The notes: a model not told the origin generated them from the sequence alone. 64,000 nt of DNA from Sphingomonadaceae bacterium (GCA_020850455.1 JADZEQ010000001.1:124001-188000); one strand, 5' to 3'. Numbered from the stretch's first letter, positions 19,093 through 28,876 are shown. Numbers and translations are program-made.

Positions 19093-20073
19093 ATGGCCCG
19101 TCCGCCCTTGCCCGCGATATTCGACAATCTGCGCCTGCCGGTTATCGGATCGCCGCTCTTCATCATTTCGGGGCCGGAACTTGTTATCGCGCAATGCAAG
19201 GCGGGGGTCGTCGGCAGCTTTCCTGCGCTGAATGCCCGCCCGCAAAGCCAGCTCGACGAATGGCTCCACCAGATTAGTGAGGAATTGGCGGCGTGGAACC
19301 GCGACCACCCCGAACGGCCCGCCGCGCCCTTTGCGGTCAACCAGATCGTCCATAAATCGAACGACCGGCTGGAGGCGGATATTGCAACCTGCGCCAAATG
19401 GAAGGTGCCGATCACCATCACCTCGCTCGGCGCGCGGGAGGAGCTGAATCAGGCGGTGCACAGCTGGGGCGGCATCACCTTGCACGACGTCATCAACGAC
19501 CGTTTTGCCCGCAAGGCGATTGAAAAAGGGGCCGACGGCCTCATCCCCGTTGCGGCGGGGGCGGGCGGCCATGCGGGCACGCTGTCACCCTTTGCCCTGA
19601 TGCAGGAAATTCGCAGCTGGTTTGACGGGCCGATTGCGCTGTCGGGGGCGATTGGCCATGGCCGCTCAATCCTCGCCGCGCGTGCGCTCGGCGCTGATTT
19701 TGCCTATATTGGTTCGGCCTTTATCGCGACGGAGGAGGCAAATGCCGTCCCCGAATATAAGCAAGGGATTATCGAAGGGGGGGCGGCCGACATCGTCTAT
19801 TCCGACCTCTTCACCGGGGTCCATGGCAATTATCTGCGCGGATCGATTGTCGCTGCCGGCCTAGACCCCGATGATTTGCCAAGCGGTGATTTGCGCACGA
19901 TGAATTTCGGGTCGGGTGGCAACACCAAGGCAAAGGCGTGGAAGGATGTTTGGGGGTCGGGCCAAGGCATCGGCACGATCAAGGCATCAACCAGCGTTGC
20001 CGATTTCGTCGCCCGACTGGAGGGAGAATATCGCACGGCCTTTGCCGAAATATCCGCGAACTTCAGGGGGTGA
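19093..20073 (+). CDS. Nitronate monooxygenase-family flavoprotein
   Basis: This 326-residue protein is an FMN-dependent TIM-barrel enzyme of the nitronate monooxygenase (2-nitropropane dioxygenase) family. The start at ATG 19093 follows GGAGAGAATC. It shows LPVIGSPLFIISGPELV at the N-terminus, a glycine-rich phosphate-binding stretch GAGGHAGTLSPFAL, and ALSGAIGHGRSILAARALGA. Members oxidise nitronates, but many have unknown substrates. A second, different paralogue lies at 37328-38305. Its last 11 bases overlap the end of the convergent AHH gene. Confidence 0.88.
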   Translation: MARPPLPAIFDNLRLPVIGSPLFIISGPELVIAQCKAGVVGSFPALNARPQSQLDEWLHQISEELAAWNRDHPERPAAPFAVNQIVHKSNDRLEADIATCAKWKVPITITSLGAREELNQAVHSWGGITLHDVINDRFARKAIEKGADGLIPVAAGAGGHAGTLSPFALMQEIRSWFDGPIALSGAIGHGRSILAARALGADFAYIGSAFIATEEANAVPEYKQGIIEGGAADIVYSDLFTGVHGNYLRGSIVAAGLDPDDLPSGDLRTMNFGSGGNTKAKAWKDVWGSGQGIGTIKASTSVADFVARLEGEYRTAFAEISANFRG

Positions 20074-20500
20074 TCGCGTCGCCCCACAAGCGGTTAATCG
20101 CCGAATCGAGCGCATCATAGTCCGAAAACAACCGCATCGGATCACGCTGATTGAGGAGGAGGAGGCGCGGCCCCCGCCCCGCGAGCACGCGCACCATTAC
20201 CCGTTGCAGGCGGGCGATGCGCGCGGCGGCAATATGGGGCGCATCATCGCGCTGTCGTTCGCGTTCCACCCGCTGGGTTAGCACTGCGCTGTAACGCGGG
20301 TGCGGGCCGCGATGCATGGCGAGCCCATATTCGGCGGCGATATGCTCAACAGCAGGGAGGAGGAGGATGTTGTCCGACGCGCTGAGGCGAACACCATAGG
20401 GTGCCAAGCCACGTAAAAATGGGGATAATTGTCGATGATATCCCAATGCCCTGGGCAATATATGGTGGCTTTGCCAGCCGAGCGGCGTGCGCGCCCGCAC
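20063..20500 (-). CDS. AHH-type HNH endonuclease-like protein
   Basis: This encodes 145 residues from GTG 20500. The N-terminal SHHILPRALGYHRQLSPF and the later LAMHRGPHPRY-S-V pattern match the AHH group of HNH/endonuclease VII-fold nucleases, whose histidines bind metal and act in catalysis. It lacks a signal peptide and secretion domains, so it is not an obvious secreted toxin. It starts three bases after the stop of the gene at 20504-21328 and is surely co-transcribed with it. Activity and target are unknown. Confidence 0.68.
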   Translation of the reverse strand: MRARTPLGWQSHHILPRALGYHRQLSPFLRGLAPYGVRLSASDNILLLPAVEHIAAEYGLAMHRGPHPRYSAVLTQRVERERQRDDAPHIAAARIARLQRVMVRVLAGRGPRLLLLNQRDPMRLFSDYDALDSAINRLWGDAITP

Positions 20501-20503
20501 CCG

Positions 20504-21328
20504 CTACGCCCGGCCACCCGTGGTGATGGCAAGGCGGATTGGTTCCCCCGCCACCTGTGGCAGATGAATTTGGATACGTTCCCCCCCCGCCAATCCGGCG
20601 ATCACCATGTCACCTGCCATCGACCCATTGAGCATTAAGTCGATGGCGACGCGCGCCAACCGCCGCACCCCCTCTGCCAGCGTCATGTCGGAGGGCATGG
20701 TTGCGGCCAGCTCGTGCCCGGCCAGCCAGCCCAACCCGTCGGTTATCATCTCCCCGGGACGCGGGCTCCAAAAACGTATGAAATGGAGGATGGGGGGCAT
20801 TCCCCCACCCTCCATCGCGGCGACCGCATGCGGCAATTCGACGGCATCAGACCAGAGCTTGGCCGGCGGCCAATAAATCGCCTCCGCATCGACCGCCGCG
20901 CCGATCAGGCTGGCGAGGCGCGCCATAGTCTGTACCGCACGCGTGCGGTCGGCCGGGGTAATTTGCCCCAACGACAGGCCAATAATATGCGGCGCATCGT
21001 GATGTTCCCCGCATGCCGTCAATGCAGTGCGGGCGGCCGCGCCCCCGACAAGGCGCAAGGGCATCGGCTTGCCGGTAATGCCGGTAATAGCGCTGATGGT
21101 AAGGGGCCAGTCCGCAACCGCACCGGTGGTCGGCGGTTCGAGCACACCCAAGCGGGCCAGCATCGAGCCGAGTCGCCCCGCGTCCCCCGCGACATCGGCG
21201 CGCGCCGCAAGCCACAGCGTTACATCGCCGTCCGCACCATTTTGGATATGCCCTGCCCCATGCTGCATCGGCCAAAGCTGAACCTTGCCGCGCCCGATTG
21301 CCAGCGCGTTAACGTGATTTTGCTCCAA
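20504..21328 (-). CDS. Uncharacterised protein, possibly DUF4261-like
   Basis: This 274-residue protein has no signal peptide or membrane helices. The stretch AEAIYWPPAKLWSDAVELPH followed by FIRFW, and TDGLGWLAGHELAA, recalls DUF4261 proteins; I hold this loosely. The start is uncertain: the open frame begins at a TTG, and the first ATG is 20 codons inside. It sits between kup and the AHH nuclease-like gene, three bases upstream of the latter. The pairing suggests the two work together. A small inverted repeat (TGCTCC/GGAGCA) lies at its start. Confidence 0.55.
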   Translation of the reverse strand: MEQNHVNALAIGRGKVQLWPMQHGAGHIQNGADGDVTLWLAARADVAGDAGRLGSMLARLGVLEPPTTGAVADWPLTISAITGITGKPMPLRLVGGAAARTALTACGEHHDAPHIIGLSLGQITPADRTRAVQTMARLASLIGAAVDAEAIYWPPAKLWSDAVELPHAVAAMEGGGMPPILHFIRFWSPRPGEMITDGLGWLAGHELAATMPSDMTLAEGVRRLARVAIDLMLNGSMAGDMVIAGLAGGERIQIHLPQVAGEPIRLAITTGGRA

Positions 21329-21349
21329 AAAGGAGCAAATTGCCCCACC

Positions 21350-23329
21350 CTATATTTCGACCTGACTGCCCATTTCGACCACCCGATTGGTCGGCAAGCG
21401 GAAAAACTCCATCGCGCTTTCCGCATTGCGCAGCATCCATGCGAATAATTTTTCGCGCCACAGCGCCATCCCCGGCCGCGCCGAAGCCAATAATGTCTGG
21501 CGTGAGAGGAAAAAGCTGGTTTCCATCATCCGAAAGGGTGGCCCGCAAAGCGTCAGCTTGGCCAGCGCATCGGGGACATCGGGGGTTTGCATAAAGCCAT
21601 AACGCAGGATGGCGCGGTGAAAACCATTGCCCAAATCCTCACACAGGCTGCGCTTATCCTCATCGACAAAGGGCACGTCCTTAATCTGCACGGTCAGCAA
21701 CAGGATGCGTTCGTGAATCACCTTGTTATGCTTCAAATTGTGGAGCAGCGCGGGCGGCACACCGGCTGCCGTCGATGTCATAAAGACCGCCGTGCCGGGC
21801 ACGCGGGTCGCGCTTTTGCACGCGCTTTCGACGAATAAATCCATCGGCATCGCCCCTTCGGACAGGCGATTTTGCACCAATTTACGTCCCCGCGCCCAGG
21901 TGGTCAGCATCGTGAAGATGGCGAGCCCGATCAGCAGCGGAAACCAGCCGCCATCCGGCACTTTAAGCAAATTGGCCCCCAGATAGGCGACATCGACGAC
22001 GACAAATATCGCAAGCAACGGAATGGCGCGCCACAGCGGCCATTTCCACAGCGCAAAGAGCACCACGGCGAGCAAACAAGTGTCAATCGCCATCGCGCCG
22101 GTCACCGCAATGCCATATGCCGCGGCCAAATTGGATGAGCTTTGGAAGAATAGCACCAGCGCAATCACCATCACCATCAGCGCCCAGTTGATCGTCGGAA
22201 TGTAAATCTGTCCGGCGGCGCTTTCGCTAGTGTGGAGGATGCGTAGACGGGGAATGAAGCCCAGCTGTATCGCTTGCTGCGTCAGCGAAAATGCCCCGGA
22301 AATCACCGCCTGACTGGCGATGATGGTGGCAAGCAGTGCGATGAACACAACCGGCATCCGAACGGCTTCCGGGGCAAGCAGGAAGAAGGGGTCTTTGATC
22401 GCTTCCATCGCGGCACCATGATCGACCGCTTCGAGCGACAATATCATCGCGCCCTGCCCCATGTAATTAAGCATCAAACAGGGCAGAACCACGGCCAGCC
22501 AACTAAAGCTGATTGGCTTCCTGCCGAAATGCCCCATGTCGGCATACAGCGCCTCTGCGCCGGTCACGGCCAGCACCACCGAACCCATGGCGATAAAGGC
22601 GCGAAGCCCATCGACATGGAAAAAACGCACCGCATTCAGCGGGTTGATGGTTTCCCAGATGACCGACGGCATGGAACCGATATGCATCAGCCCCAACCCC
22701 GCCAGCATCGCAAAATAGACAATCATGATCGGCCCGAACAGCGCGCCGACCCGTGCCGTGCCCCGCGCCTGAATGGCGAATAGTCCGCCCAAAATGATAA
22801 TGGCGATGGGCACGGATAGCCCGTCGAAACTGGGGGAGACATATTGCAGCCCCTCCGTCGCCGACATCACCGACATGGCGGGGGTGATGATCGAATCGCC
22901 GTAAAATAGTGCGGTCGCAAAGACGCCGAGCAGAATGATCGGTGCGCTCCAGCGCCGCGTTCCGGATGTTTCGCGGTTTATGAGCGCCAACAGCGCAAGG
23001 CTGCCGCCTTCGCCCTTATTATCCGCCTTCATAATGGTGAAGACATATTTGAAGGTCACGACGACCATCATCGACCAGAAAACCAGGCTCAAAACGCCTA
23101 GAATATGAACCGGATCAACGTCGATTTTATGGTGACCGGCAAAGGTTTCGCGAAAGGCATAAATGGGCGATGTGCCGATATCGCCATACACAATGCCGAT
23201 CGAACCCAGCGCCAGCTTCCAAAAGCCGTCGCCATGGTGTCCATGCCCCTCGAGTTCCAAATCGCCATCGCCGGCATGCCCCGGCCCCAATGGGTGCTCT
23301 TTGTCGCCCATTGGCGGTTCTACGCTCAT
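21350..23329 (-). CDS. kup: KUP-family potassium uptake protein
   Basis: This 659-residue membrane protein imports K+, probably with protons. I chose ATG 23329, preceded by GGGGAACAAGGC. The family signature [21 protein letters not shown] opens the first membrane helix after a His-rich cytoplasmic N-terminus. About 12 hydrophobic helices follow up to [17 protein letters not shown], and then a C-terminal cytoplasmic domain of about 200 residues. The length is normal. It is on the same strand as the upstream ccm operon, 66 bases after ccmI. Confidence 0.97.
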   Translation of the reverse strand: MSVEPPMGDKEHPLGPGHAGDGDLELEGHGHHGDGFWKLALGSIGIVYGDIGTSPIYAFRETFAGHHKIDVDPVHILGVLSLVFWSMMVVVTFKYVFTIMKADNKGEGGSLALLALINRETSGTRRWSAPIILLGVFATALFYGDSIITPAMSVMSATEGLQYVSPSFDGLSVPIAIIILGGLFAIQARGTARVGALFGPIMIVYFAMLAGLGLMHIGSMPSVIWETINPLNAVRFFHVDGLRAFIAMGSVVLAVTGAEALYADMGHFGRKPISFSWLAVVLPCLMLNYMGQGAMILSLEAVDHGAAMEAIKDPFFLLAPEAVRMPVVFIALLATIIASQAVISGAFSLTQQAIQLGFIPRLRILHTSESAAGQIYIPTINWALMVMVIALVLFFQSSSNLAAAYGIAVTGAMAIDTCLLAVVLFALWKWPLWRAIPLLAIFVVVDVAYLGANLLKVPDGGWFPLLIGLAIFTMLTTWARGRKLVQNRLSEGAMPMDLFVESACKSATRVPGTAVFMTSTAAGVPPALLHNLKHNKVIHERILLLTVQIKDVPFVDEDKRSLCEDLGNGFHRAILRYGFMQTPDVPDALAKLTLCGPPFRMMETSFFLSRQTLLASARPGMALWREKLFAWMLRNAESAMEFFRLPTNRVVEMGSQVEI

Positions 23330-23395
23330 GCCTTGTTCCCCGTGCTTGACACGAATGGCCCGCCTATCACCGGGCGCATAGCGCTGCAATGGCCA

Positions 23396-24088
23396 TCAGG
23401 GCGTGCGCGGATTTGGTGGATTTTGGCCTGTTTGTGGCGTGGCTTGCGGCGGCGCAGGTGCAGCGGCGGGCGGCGGCGCGGGCGGGAGCGCGGCGAGTCG
23501 ATTGCTAAGGTCGGCACGCCACGGCGCATCGGCGGGGGTTCGCCGCAGCAATTCATTCCAGACGGCGCGCGCCCCCTCTATATCCCCGCTTTGGGCCAGC
23601 GCGAGTCCGGCGAAAAACGGCGGGCCGGGATGGTTGGGGCTGATGGCGGCTGCTTTGTCAAACGCTGCTGCAGCCGCCGGCGTCATCACCCCGCCAGCAT
23701 GCGCGACGAGCGCATTGCCAAAGCCGATCCACATATCCACGCTATCAGGGTGGACGCTGACACCCTGCTGCAAAAATTGTGCGGCGGCGAGCGTATCGCC
23801 GCTGCGCATCATACCATCGGATGCGGCAAGCCATTGCGCCGCATCGCCAAAACGGTCGGTCATGCCGCCGCGCGGGTCACGCAATTCTTCGCCAAAATCG
23901 CGCTGGCTGGCGGGTGGGCGGTGCGGGCTCGACGCCAATCCGGGGCGACCCATCAGCAGATATCCGGACAGGCCGAACATCACTGCCACCGCAACCGGCA
24001 GCGTGCCAATGCGTGGTTTGCGCCATGGTCGAACCACCAAAACCCACGCCAAAATCCCCAGCGCCAAGGCTGATAAAATCATGCTCAT
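23396..24088 (-). CDS. ccmI: Cytochrome c maturation protein CcmI-like (TPR)
   Basis: This 230-residue protein ends the ccm operon. It has two N-terminal membrane segments (ILSALALGILAWVLVV and VAVAVMFGLSGYLLMG) and then TPR repeats (AAQFLQQGVSVHPDSVDMWI; IEGARAVWNELLRRTPADAPW). The tail is very rich in proline and alanine. CcmI holds apocytochrome c for haem ligation. At 230 residues it is shorter than the ~400-residue CcmI/CycH of many relatives. It overlaps ccmH by four bases. Confidence 0.85.
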   Translation of the reverse strand: MSMILSALALGILAWVLVVRPWRKPRIGTLPVAVAVMFGLSGYLLMGRPGLASSPHRPPASQRDFGEELRDPRGGMTDRFGDAAQWLAASDGMMRSGDTLAAAQFLQQGVSVHPDSVDMWIGFGNALVAHAGGVMTPAAAAAFDKAAAISPNHPGPPFFAGLALAQSGDIEGARAVWNELLRRTPADAPWRADLSNRLAALPPAPPPAAAPAPPQATPQTGQNPPNPRTP

Positions 24089-24543
24089 GGCGCACCATCC
24101 CCTTGTTTTGCCGGCCTAAGCCGCCGGATGACAATGAACAAACCGCCCAGCAGCGCCAGCAAGGGCAGAATATAAAGGGCGATGGTGTCCCCCTCTATCG
24201 GCGGGTCATAGGTGACCCAATTGCCATAGCGGTCGATCAGCCATTGGCGAATTTCCGCCGGGCGTTGCCCTGCAGCAATTCGTTCGCGCACGTCAGAACG
24301 CATGTCCCCTGCGAGCGGCGCATCTGAATCGGCAATCGATTGCCCCTGACAGACGAGGCAACGCAATTCCGCCATTAAATTGCGCGCCGCCGCTTCCTGC
24401 ACCGGATCATCCAATTGACGATAGGCATAGGGCGCGGGCGGCAGACCGGACTGCGCATGCACAGCCACCGGCAAGGCTGCATATAATATGGCCACAGCCA
24501 TCAGACGCGCGGCCAAGGCCATCACATAACGCACCATGGTCAT
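24085..24543 (-). CDS. ccmH: Cytochrome c maturation protein CcmH (thiol-reductase, short form)
   Basis: This 152-residue membrane-anchored protein carries the LRCLVCQGQSIADSDAPLA motif, whose CxxC handles reduction of the haem-binding cysteines of apocytochrome c. A signal peptide (ILYAALPVAVHA) precedes the periplasmic domain, and a membrane helix (LALLGGLFIVIRRL) lies near the C-terminus. The ATG overlaps the ccmG stop by three bases, in keeping with the tightly coupled operon. Confidence 0.95.
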   Translation of the reverse strand: MTMVRYVMALAARLMAVAILYAALPVAVHAQSGLPPAPYAYRQLDDPVQEAAARNLMAELRCLVCQGQSIADSDAPLAGDMRSDVRERIAAGQRPAEIRQWLIDRYGNWVTYDPPIEGDTIALYILPLLALLGGLFIVIRRLRPAKQGDGAP

Positions 24544-25091
24544 CGCATCCGCTCCAGCTTGGCCATTATGTCGGGCACCATGTCGGGCGTAATCGCGCCT
24601 TGAATTTGTTCGCGGATCATCCCCCTACCATCGATCAAAAAGGTTTCGGGGACGCCCGATGAGCCCAACGCCAGCGCCAATTGACTGCGTTCATCGGCAC
24701 CAATCGCGTGATATGGGTTGCCAAATTCGTCAAGGAACCGGGCCAAATCCTCCGGTCGATCGCGAATGGCCACCCCCTCGACAATCACGCCACGCCTTTG
24801 CAATTCGGCTAAAGTGGGGGCCTCCACCCGGCAGGGAATACACCAACTGGCGAACAGGTTGATGAGGCGCGGCTGCCCATCTTCAAAGCTGCGGCTGGCC
24901 AGACCCGGACGATCTGCCGCTGCAGCGGGCAGGTCAAATGCCGGCAGGGGTTTGTCAATCCAATGCGACCGGATCAACCGGTCATCGCCATGGCGCAGCG
25001 CCCAAATGAACATCAGCGCCATGATGACGACAACGCCCAATGGCAGCCAAACCAGCCAGTTACGGCGGCGGGCGGGCGGAGCAGCATTCAT
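24540..25091 (-). CDS. ccmG: Thiol:disulfide interchange protein CcmG/DsbE
   Basis: This encodes 183 residues from ATG 25091; the open frame extends further upstream, but that is antisense to the end of ccmF. An N-terminal anchor (WLPLGVVVIMALMFIWAL) is followed by a thioredoxin fold with the active site NLFASWCIPCRVEAPTL. The cis-proline loop reads SSGVPETFLID. It passes electrons to CcmH and apocytochrome c in the periplasm. The ATGA overlap with ccmF indicates coupling. Confidence 0.95.
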   Translation of the reverse strand: MNAAPPARRRNWLVWLPLGVVVIMALMFIWALRHGDDRLIRSHWIDKPLPAFDLPAAAADRPGLASRSFEDGQPRLINLFASWCIPCRVEAPTLAELQRRGVIVEGVAIRDRPEDLARFLDEFGNPYHAIGADERSQLALALGSSGVPETFLIDGRGMIREQIQGAITPDMVPDIMAKLERMR

Positions 25092-27037
25092 GCCGAAACA
25101 CCTTGGCGACGGGCGCGTCGCTCTCGCAAGCGCGCTATCCACCCGCGCAGCAACATCAGCGGGCGCACCCGGCCGACCAGCGCCATAAACCCGCCCAGCG
25201 CAATCATGCCGCCACCGGCCCAAATCCACCACACCAACGGCTTCCACCACAGGCGCAATTGCCAGCGACCATCCCCGGCGTTGGCGCCGAGCACTGCATA
25301 TAATTGGCCGTTCCAGCGGGTTAGCAGCGCGGCCTCATTGGTTTCGGTCGGCGGGTCGGTGAAATTGCGCGACTGGGGCCGCACCACCCACTGCGACCCA
25401 CCGCGCCGGACCAGCAACACCCCCTCCAGCGCGGTCCAATTGGGGCCGACGACCGGACGAATATCACTCAATTCCACGCGCCAATCGCCAACCGTCGTGC
25501 TTTCGCCAATACGAACCGCCGTCAGCCGTTCCTGAATGAAGCTGCTTTCGGCGGCCATGCCGGCGAGCGCGACCGCGCAGCCCAGATGCGCGATAACCAT
25601 CCCCCAGATGGGCAGTGGCGTGCGGCGCAAATTGCGTCCCCACAGCGGCGCGATGGACAGAACCGCAACCCCTGCCGCCAACGAAAGGCCCAGCAAGGAT
25701 AGCAGATGGAGCGATGGTGCAGCCAACACCCACAGGACAATCGCCAGCGCCAGAATAACGAGGAATATCACCCCCCACCGGCGCAATTTTTCGCCATCAT
25801 CATTGCGCCAGCGCAGCAAGGGGCCGACCGCCATAACCGCCACCAATATCAGCGCAGGCACACCGGCGGCACGATTATAATATGGCGGTCCGACCGAGAT
25901 TTTATCGCCGAGCGCCTCTGCCAATATCGGGTATAATGTACCCACCAACACCACGGCGAGGATGACCGAAAACAGCAGATTATTGATGACCAGCGCGCCT
26001 TCGCGGCTGAGCAGGGCGAAACGCTTTCCTTCTGCCATTGCGCCGACACGCAGCGCAAAAAGGCAGAGCGCGCCACCGATATAAATGCCCAGCAGCGCCA
26101 GAATGAAACTGCCGCGTTCGGGGTCCACGGCAAAGGCGTGAACGCTGGTCAACAAGCCGGAACGGACGATGAAGGTGCCGATCATCGACATGGAAAATGC
26201 CACAACGGCGAGCATCACCGTCCATGCACGCAGCGCATCGCGCGTTGCGGTGACGCTGACCGAATGGAGTAGCGCGGTTGCCGCCAGCCACGGCATGAGC
26301 GATGCATTTTCGACCGGGTCCCAAAACCACCAGCCGCCCCAGCCCAATTCATAATAGGCCCAATAACTGCCAGCGGTGATACCGATAGTCAGGAAAATCC
26401 ATGCACCCAGCACCCACGGGCGCATGGCACGGGCAAAATTTGGGCCGATATCGCGGGTTATCAGCGCGCCAACCGCAAAGGAAAAAGCGACCGACAGGCC
26501 AACATAGCCCAGATATAATGTCGGCGGATGCATTGCCAACCCGGGGTCCTGCAACAGCGGGTTCAGCCCCATCCCCTCCGCCGCAGCAGGGATCAACCGT
26601 TTGAACGGGTTGGACACCAGCAGCAGGAATGCAAAAAAACCGAGGCTGAGCGCGGCTTGCGCAACCAAAGTCGCGCTCAACGTCTGTGGGGCCAACCGCC
26701 GTTCAAACAAGGCAACGCCCGCGCCCGATGCGCCCAAAATCGACAGCCAGAGCAACATCGATCCTTCGTGATTGCCCCACGCCCCCGCGATTTTGTACAA
26801 CATGGGTTTGGCGCTGTGGCTGTTGCGCGCGACCAATTCGACCGACATGTCGGACTGCATGAACAGCCATATTAAACAGGCAAAGGCAATGATCGTCAGC
26901 GCGCCCTGCCCGACCGCGAGCGCGCGTAGCGGCGCCATGGGCGCATGCCCGCGCACCTCCGCAACCCCGGCGATAATTTGCAGCAAGGCCAACGCCAGCG
27001 CGATCCACAACAGGCAATGGCCAATTTCTGCTATCAT
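25088..27037 (-). CDS. ccmF: Haem lyase CcmF
   Basis: This 649-residue polytopic membrane protein attaches haem to apocytochrome c. The WWD-domain signature is GWGGWWFWDPVENASLMPW, with flanking haem-ligating histidines in the family. About 15 hydrophobic segments are visible. The ATG at 27037 overlaps the stop codon of ccmE by one base; the TTG one codon upstream is less likely. Confidence 0.97.
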   Translation of the reverse strand: MIAEIGHCLLWIALALALLQIIAGVAEVRGHAPMAPLRALAVGQGALTIIAFACLIWLFMQSDMSVELVARNSHSAKPMLYKIAGAWGNHEGSMLLWLSILGASGAGVALFERRLAPQTLSATLVAQAALSLGFFAFLLLVSNPFKRLIPAAAEGMGLNPLLQDPGLAMHPPTLYLGYVGLSVAFSFAVGALITRDIGPNFARAMRPWVLGAWIFLTIGITAGSYWAYYELGWGGWWFWDPVENASLMPWLAATALLHSVSVTATRDALRAWTVMLAVVAFSMSMIGTFIVRSGLLTSVHAFAVDPERGSFILALLGIYIGGALCLFALRVGAMAEGKRFALLSREGALVINNLLFSVILAVVLVGTLYPILAEALGDKISVGPPYYNRAAGVPALILVAVMAVGPLLRWRNDDGEKLRRWGVIFLVILALAIVLWVLAAPSLHLLSLLGLSLAAGVAVLSIAPLWGRNLRRTPLPIWGMVIAHLGCAVALAGMAAESSFIQERLTAVRIGESTTVGDWRVELSDIRPVVGPNWTALEGVLLVRRGGSQWVVRPQSRNFTDPPTETNEAALLTRWNGQLYAVLGANAGDGRWQLRLWWKPLVWWIWAGGGMIALGGFMALVGRVRPLMLLRGWIARLRERRARRQGVSA

Positions 27038-27504
27038 CAATTTTGCCCTTCGCGCGTTGCGCCGTCATTCACCAACGTGTCGCCGCCATTGTCGACCGGC
27101 ATTTGGCCCATTTGCGGGGGCATATAATTTTCATCATGCTTGGCCAAAATCCGGTCAGCGACAAAGCGGCCGCTGGCGTCAAAATGCCCGTCGGCTACCG
27201 CGCCCTGCCCCTCACCAAATAAATCGGGGACAATCCCCTGATAACGGACGGGCACCGTCGCCCTGCCGTCGGTCAGCATGAAATCGATGGTGACGCCATC
27301 GGCATTGCGTCGCACGCTGCCGCGTTCCACCATGCCGCCAAGCCGTGCCGCCGTGCCCGGCGCAATATGCGCCGCGCGTGCCTCACTCGGCGAATAGAAA
27401 TAGGCCGCTTGTTGCCGCATCGCGACACTGGCGAGCAACCCTGCACCAATGATGGCGATAATCGCGAGCCCCGCCAAAATCAGGCGCTGTTGCTTGGGTT
27501 TCAC
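27037..27504 (-). CDS. ccmE: Haem chaperone CcmE
   Basis: This 155-residue protein carries haem covalently from CcmC to CcmF. It has an N-terminal anchor (LILAGLAIIAIIGAGLLAS), a periplasmic OB-fold barrel, and the haem-binding histidine in AKHDENYMPPQ. The start is GTG 27504, which overlaps the ccmD stop (GTGA). Confidence 0.96.
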   Translation of the reverse strand: MKPKQQRLILAGLAIIAIIGAGLLASVAMRQQAAYFYSPSEARAAHIAPGTAARLGGMVERGSVRRNADGVTIDFMLTDGRATVPVRYQGIVPDLFGEGQGAVADGHFDASGRFVADRILAKHDENYMPPQMGQMPVDNGGDTLVNDGATREGQN

Positions 27505-27647
27505 GGCCTATCATCCTCAGACTTGGTCGGCGCGGCGCTTTCCGCGCGGCGCAACGCACGCCAGCTATGCCATAATAATGCAGCGCTGCCGCCATAGGTT
27601 ATGGCATAAGCAGCAGCGACAAAGGCCCAATGCGCGTTGGCTGTCAT
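27501..27647 (-). CDS. ccmD: Haem exporter accessory protein CcmD
   Basis: This 48-residue reading frame runs from ATG 27647 to TGA 27501, between ccmC and ccmE. The protein begins MTANAHWAFVAAAYAITYGG, a single membrane helix with the tyrosine pattern of CcmD, followed by a basic and then acidic tail (WRALRRAESAAP). CcmD helps release haem-loaded CcmE. Its position, size and the overlap with ccmE make the assignment firm even though the protein is very short. Confidence 0.9.
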   Translation of the reverse strand: MTANAHWAFVAAAYAITYGGSAALLWHSWRALRRAESAAPTKSEDDRP

Positions 27648-27649
27648 CG

Positions 27650-28369
27650 TCAAAATTCCGTCGCCATCCGCCGCAGGCGCGCATTGTTACGCGCGTCGGC
27701 CAGAAAGCGCCGCATGCGCATCAGCACAATCGCCGCAAACAACATCGAAAAACCCAAAAAGGTCAGCCCCAACGGCCATAGTAATTCGGGCGCAATCGCG
27801 CTTTTACCGATGGTGATGGAGGATGGTTGGTGCAGGCTGTTCCACCAGACGACGCTGCGGTTGATGATCGGCAGATTGACCGCGCCGACCAACGCATAAA
27901 TGGCAGCGGGGCGCGAAATGGCACCCTTGTCCCCGTCCATATTGGTGAAGGCAATGAAGCCCAAATAAAGGAATAAAAGCACCAGCATCGACGTGAGCCG
28001 ACCATCCCATTCCCACCATGTTCCCCATGTCGGGCGGCCCCAGATAGACCCGGTGGCAAGGCAGATGGCCGTGAACAAGGCACCGGGCATTGCCGCCGCG
28101 CGCGCCGCCAGCCCCGCCAGCGGATGCCGCCAGACCAATTGCATCAATGCCGCAATCGATATGCTGCCCCATCCCGCCATGCCGAGCCATGCGGCGGGCA
28201 CATGGACATAAAGGATGCGCGCGCTGTCCCCCTGCCGTGCATCGGGCGGGGTGATGAACAGCCCGGCATAGCCGCCCGCCAGCACCAGCAAAATGCCCAA
28301 GCCGACCAGCCACGGGGTCAATGGCCGGGCAATCGACAGGAATCGTTGTGGATTGGCAAAGCGATGCAT
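27650..28369 (-). CDS. ccmC: Haem transporter/handling protein CcmC
   Basis: This 239-residue membrane protein loads haem onto CcmE. It has six hydrophobic segments and the tryptophan-rich signature WGRPTWGTWWEWDGRLTSML. AGG lies just before the ATG at 28369. It heads the ccmC-D-E-F-G-H-I operon on the reverse strand; ccmA and ccmB are not in this window, which is common in sphingomonads. Confidence 0.96.
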   Translation of the reverse strand: MHRFANPQRFLSIARPLTPWLVGLGILLVLAGGYAGLFITPPDARQGDSARILYVHVPAAWLGMAGWGSISIAALMQLVWRHPLAGLAARAAAMPGALFTAICLATGSIWGRPTWGTWWEWDGRLTSMLVLLFLYLGFIAFTNMDGDKGAISRPAAIYALVGAVNLPIINRSVVWWNSLHQPSSITIGKSAIAPELLWPLGLTFLGFSMLFAAIVLMRMRRFLADARNNARLRRMATEF

Positions 28370-28465
28370 TATCTTCCTCTTATCGCATCCATAATGCCCC
28401 GCAAGCCCATTGCTGTGGCGCGGCGCATAGCGCAGACTCAGAGGAATAGGAAAGGGGTAAGCAGC

Positions 28466-28876
28466 ATGGCCGATTGCAATGACGTCGCCAATTTAACCCG
28501 GCACTTCGCACATTTGGGGCGTGGATCACGGATTGAGGTGCAGCCCGAGTTTGACGGGCTGTCGTGGTACCAATCCTATACCGAACGCACGGTCAGCGAT
28601 GGCGGTGCGGGCTGGCTAGTCAGCCTCTATGATTTTGTCGACAGTTGGACGAGTTGGGAACAGCACCCCAATGGTGCGGAGATGGTCGTCTGCCTCAACG
28701 GCAGGATGCGGCTCATTCAGGTCGATATCGACGGCCCCGAACGCCAATTGACCCTCAATCCCGGCGAATATGCCGTCAATCCGCCGGGGTGCTGGCACAC
28801 AGCAGACATTATCGAAGGGCCAGTGCGCGCATTGTTCATTACTGCCGGCGAAGGCACTATGCACAAAGCGCGCTGA
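28466..28876 (+). CDS. Cupin-domain protein
   Basis: This 136-residue single-domain protein starts at ATG 28466 behind AAAGGGG. The cupin core shows EMVVCLNGRMRLIQVDIDG and LTLNPGEYAVNPPGCWHTAD, with the terminal histidine of the second cupin motif. Metal ligands of the first motif are poorly matched, so enzymatic activity is uncertain. Function is unknown. The last 20 bases overlap the end of the convergent dehydrogenase gene. Confidence 0.75.
   Translation: MADCNDVANLTRHFAHLGRGSRIEVQPEFDGLSWYQSYTERTVSDGGAGWLVSLYDFVDSWTSWEQHPNGAEMVVCLNGRMRLIQVDIDGPERQLTLNPGEYAVNPPGCWHTADIIEGPVRALFITAGEGTMHKAR

Noticed and set aside
21322-21338. TGCTCC-AAAAA-GGAGCA hairpin considered as a terminator between kup and the upstream gene
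   Set aside because: The stem is only six base pairs with no following T-run, and it overlaps the likely start of the unknown gene.
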